Assembly (NCBI GenBank): GCA_041484905.1
Contig: JBGPIL010000105.1
Coordinates: 1-7,528 of the forward strand
Direction of reading: 5' to 3'
Source of the DNA: JACQCE01 sp041484905
GTDB taxonomy: Bacteria > Nitrospirota > Nitrospiria > JACQCE01
DNA: 7,528 nt
Shown: piece by piece, positions 4,911 to 7,528 of the stretch
How the letters are laid out: each line of letters starts with the position of its first letter
Numbering within the stretch: the stretch's first letter is position 1
Program-made: the position numbers and the translations under genes
Notes under the pieces: generated by a model
What the model saw: the letters and a program-made list of their open reading frames with translations, nothing else
The model's database searches: none
What the model was told of the DNA's origin: nothing

Positions 4911-4919
4911 GAGTTCGGC

Positions 4920-4933
4920 CATATACGTATATG
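4920..4933. other. 14-bp perfect palindrome downstream of tRNA-Leu
   Basis: CATATACGTATATG reads the same on both strands. It could be a binding site for a dimeric regulator or chance in an AT-rich patch. No clear promoter boxes for tig are seen next to it. Confidence 0.3.
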
Positions 4934-4976
4934 AGAAACATTGTTGCACGCACCACAACGTTGGCGATGGGGGTGT

Positions 4977-5076
4977 GGGGGAGCTGAGTGAAGCTTCACG
5001 GCACATGCCGTGAAGGCGGAACCTGAGCAAGGCTGCATGGCGGATGCCATGGCCGAAGACGAAGCGCATCTCCCCC
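4977..5076 (-). repeat. 100-nt structured repeat element, copy 2 (opposite orientation)
   Basis: Read on the minus strand, it starts GGGGGAGATGCGCTTCG and ends CAGCTCCCCC, as in the copy at 3454-3553, and is again exactly 100 nt. The hairpin CTTCACGGCA/TGCCGTGAAG replaces CTTCGCAGGC/GCCTGCGAAG with four paired changes and no loss of pairing. The other hairpin is GGC-CATGGC, loop ATCC, GCCATG-CA-GCC. Pairing extends outward by TGT and ACA. It ends 9 nt before the tig ATG, so it lies in the tig leader. Confidence 0.88.
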
Positions 5077-5085
5077 ACAATACAA

Positions 5086-6396
5086 ATGAAGGTAGCCGTG
5101 AACGATCTGTCGACCGTGAAGAAGACGCTGCGGGTGGAAGTTCCCCTCGAGGTGGTGCGGGAAGAATTTTCCCACGCCTACGCGTCGCTGAATCGGCGCG
5201 TGCGGCTGCCCGGCTTCCGCCCCGGCAAAGCGCCACGGGCGCTGCTGGAGCAGCACTACGCCAAACAGGTGCAGGAAGAGATCCTCCGCAAGCTGATTCC
5301 CGACTCATATCAACGGGCGCTCGATGAAGCGGGCTTGAAGCCGGTCGAACTGCCGGCCATCGAGCAGGTCCAGCTCAAAGAGGGCGCGCCGCTGGTCTTC
5401 TCCGCGACGGTCGAAGTCAAACCGCCGATCACCGTGGGCGACTATAAAAATCTACCGCTCAAGCCCGTGCCCGTGATGGTCACCGAAGCCGACCTGGATG
5501 AGGCGATCGGCCGGTGGCAGGAGCGCCTGGCCCAACTGGAGGCCCATCCGGCCGAACGCGCGGTGGAACCGGGCGACTTTACGCTGCTGGATCTGTCGGG
5601 CACGGTGGACGGTCAGCCGCTGCCCAATAGTGACATCAAGGGTGAACTATTCGAGATCGGCAAGGGATTCCTGAAAGCGCCCATTGAGGACGCGATCCTG
5701 GGCCGGAAGGCGGGCGATCAGGCCGAGGCCCGGCTGCCCCTGGGCGAGGAAACGAAGCCGGAATGGCGCGGCAAGGAGGCGCTTTTTGCCGTGACGATTC
5801 GGGAGGTCAAACGCAAGGTCCTGCCCCCGGTGGATGATGAACTGGCCAAGGACGCGGGCGCCGCCTCGTTGGCCGAGTTGAAGGAGAAGCTCCGTGTGGA
5901 GTTGGAACGGCAGCGCCGGCAGGAGGCGGACGCGACGCAGAAACAGGCGCTGGTCAAATTGCTCATCGAACGGCAGCAGTTTGCGGTGCCGCAGTCGATG
6001 GTGGATCGTGAACTTGACCGGATCTATCAGCGCGTCCATCCGTCTGACCGGTCAGCCCGGTCGGGCCAGGCGGGCCCCGGCGGGGCTGCCGAGCCGTCGC
6101 CTGAGCAGTTGCAGCAGTTTCGGGCGACTTACGAGCCGCTGTCGGTCGAACGGGTGAAGGCGACGCTGTTGCTGGAGGCGATCGCGGCCGATGCGGGCCT
6201 GTCCGTGACGGAGGATGAATTGGTTGAAGAGATACGGACCCTGGCCGCGCAGATGAAGCTCGCGCCCGAGCAGCTTCGCCGTCTGCTGACGCGGCAGGAC
6301 GGAACGCTGGAACAGGTGCGGCGCAAGGTGCTGGAAGAGAAGACGCTGACGTTGCTGCTGACCCACGCGACGGTCACCGGAACCACCGAAGCATGA
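5086..6396 (+). CDS. tig: Trigger factor (ribosome-associated chaperone and peptidyl-prolyl isomerase)
   Basis: Trigger factor binds ribosomal protein L23 at the exit tunnel and helps nascent chains fold. From ATG 5086 the protein has 436 residues, the usual family size. The N-terminal ribosome-binding domain carries the signature GFRPGKAP at residues 43-50. A PPIase-like domain covers about 160-245 (GDFTLLDLSGTVDG, then IGKGFL and WRGKEALFAVTIREVK). The rest is the helical C-terminal chaperone domain, including a flexible Ser/Gly/Pro/Ala-rich stretch at about 317-341. Start choice is uncertain. ATG 5086 has no Shine-Dalgarno because a structured repeat ends 9 nt before it. GTG 5098, four codons on, has AAGG 5 nt upstream. 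The further upstream ATG at 5044 lies inside the repeat and is rejected. clpP follows after 45 nt. Confidence 0.95.
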   Translation: MKVAVNDLSTVKKTLRVEVPLEVVREEFSHAYASLNRRVRLPGFRPGKAPRALLEQHYAKQVQEEILRKLIPDSYQRALDEAGLKPVELPAIEQVQLKEGAPLVFSATVEVKPPITVGDYKNLPLKPVPVMVTEADLDEAIGRWQERLAQLEAHPAERAVEPGDFTLLDLSGTVDGQPLPNSDIKGELFEIGKGFLKAPIEDAILGRKAGDQAEARLPLGEETKPEWRGKEALFAVTIREVKRKVLPPVDDELAKDAGAASLAELKEKLRVELERQRRQEADATQKQALVKLLIERQQFAVPQSMVDRELDRIYQRVHPSDRSARSGQAGPGGAAEPSPEQLQQFRATYEPLSVERVKATLLLEAIAADAGLSVTEDELVEEIRTLAAQMKLAPEQLRRLLTRQDGTLEQVRRKVLEEKTLTLLLTHATVTGTTEA

Positions 6397-6426
6397 CGAT
6401 TGGCACGATTCACGTTCATTCGACGT

Positions 6427-6433
6427 AAAGGAG
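6427..6433 (+). promoter_or_regulatory. Shine-Dalgarno site that fixes the clpP start
   Basis: AAAGGAG lies 8 nt before ATG 6442. This favours 6442 over the in-frame TTG at 6400, which would add 14 residues absent from typical ClpP. Confidence 0.85.
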
Positions 6434-6441
6434 CATACGCG

Positions 6442-7059
<618 letters not shown>

Positions 7060-7069
7060 CGGTCATCAG

Positions 7070-7133
7070 AATGTGTTGGGGAAATGTGTTGAGGGTGTGC
7101 CGCAGGTTGTGCTGCGGGACGTGTTGAAGGGGG
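7070..7133 (+). promoter_or_regulatory. clpP-clpX spacer with repeated GTGTTG units and a small hairpin
   Basis: GTGTTG followed by a purine run occurs three times (7072, 7086 and 7121). Between the second and third is a hairpin, CCGCAG (7100-7105) with CTGCGG (7112-7117) around 6 nt, without a T tract. The last unit supplies AAGGGGG (7127-7133), the Shine-Dalgarno for clpX, 8 nt before its ATG. The hairpin could adjust message stability or the ClpP to ClpX ratio; this is inference. Confidence 0.4.
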
Positions 7134-7141
7134 CATCGGCC

Positions 7142-7528
7142 ATGGCGAAGGCGGAAAAGGGCGAGGGGTTGCGCTGTTCGTTTTGCGGCAAGGGACGCGA
7201 TGAGGTTCAGAAGCTCATCGCCGGCCCGACCGTCTATATCTGCAACGAATGCGTCGAATTGTGCAACGACATCATCGCGGAGGAGTACGAGGAGGAACGC
7301 CAGGATGCCGCCTCCAGCCTGCCGACCCCAGCGGAGATCAAGCGGACTCTTGATGAGTTCGTAATCGGCCAGGACCGGGCGAAGAAGGTTCTCTCTGTCG
7401 CCGTCCACAATCATTACAAGCGGGTCAACACCCCGGACGTGAAGGACGGCGTCGAGCTGCAGAAGGGCAACATCCTGATGCTGGGGCCGACCGGAACCGG
7501 CAAGACGCTGCTGGCCCAGACGCTGGCC
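7142..7528 (+). CDS. clpX: Clp protease ATP-binding subunit ClpX (partial, cut by window end)
   Basis: ClpX is the AAA+ unfoldase that recognises tagged or native substrates and threads them into ClpP. The 129 visible codons run in frame to the last base. The N-terminal zinc-binding domain has Cys12, Cys15, Cys34 and Cys37 in the pattern RCSFCGK and YICNECVELC. A linker follows, then TPAEIKRTLDEFVIGQD, which opens the ATPase module. Walker A is GPTGTGKT at 115-122. The start ATG 7142 is supported by AAGGGGG 8 nt upstream. The Walker B, sensor and pore-loop parts are beyond the window. Gene order tig-clpP-clpX is widespread in Gram-negative bacteria. Confidence 0.97.
   Translation, partial: MAKAEKGEGLRCSFCGKGRDEVQKLIAGPTVYICNECVELCNDIIAEEYEEERQDAASSLPTPAEIKRTLDEFVIGQDRAKKVLSVAVHNHYKRVNTPDVKDGVELQKGNILMLGPTGTGKTLLAQTLA

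Overview
The window looks like chromosomal DNA from a GC-rich Gram-negative bacterium. My best guess is a Nitrospira-like member of the Nitrospirota. This rests on overall style (tRNA genes ahead of tig-clpP-clpX, small TPR lipoproteins, a Pro/Ala-rich Cys protein) and not on a database match, so the taxonomic call is tentative. The core genes are ordinary housekeeping genes. The unusual content is in the gaps between them, which are crowded with inverted and dispersed repeats.

Layout. Bases 2-94 are probably the last 30 codons of a gene entering from the left. Bases 348-734 encode a small protein with a Pro/Ala-rich N-terminus and two CxxC pairs. Bases 735-1133 hold two tandem copies of a roughly 40-nt repeat, tRNA-Arg(TCG), a perfect hairpin and a 59-bp tandem duplication. 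Bases 1134-2237 encode a membrane acyltransferase of the acyltransferase-3 family. Bases 2315-2701 (TPR lipoprotein) and 2705-3448 (pyrF) form a tight pair. A 100-nt structured repeat and a second nested inverted repeat follow, then a paralogous TPR lipoprotein (3734-4108). Bases 4109-5085 contain a good sigma-70-type promoter, three tRNA genes (Arg-CCG, Lys-CTT, Leu-TAG), and a different inverted repeat in each spacer. The right side is the protein-quality-control cluster tig, clpP and clpX, with clpX cut by the window end.

How the genes work together. Tig chaperones nascent chains at the ribosome, and ClpP with ClpX forms the ATP-dependent protease that removes misfolded or tagged proteins. 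PyrF makes the last step of UMP synthesis. The acyltransferase probably modifies a surface glycan. The four tRNAs serve Arg, Lys and Leu codons.

Most notable result. Bases 3454-3553 (+) and 4977-5076 (-) are two copies of one element of exactly 100 nt, in opposite orientation. They share terminal inverted repeats and two internal hairpins. One hairpin keeps its 10-bp stem through four compensatory base-pair changes, which indicates selection on structure. One copy lies 5 nt after pyrF and the other ends 9 nt before the tig start codon. A second repeat family of about 40 nt occurs in at least seven copies around the tRNA-Arg genes, including tandem pairs directly abutting both tRNA-Arg genes. 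I see no CRISPR array, transposase, phage gene or defence system.
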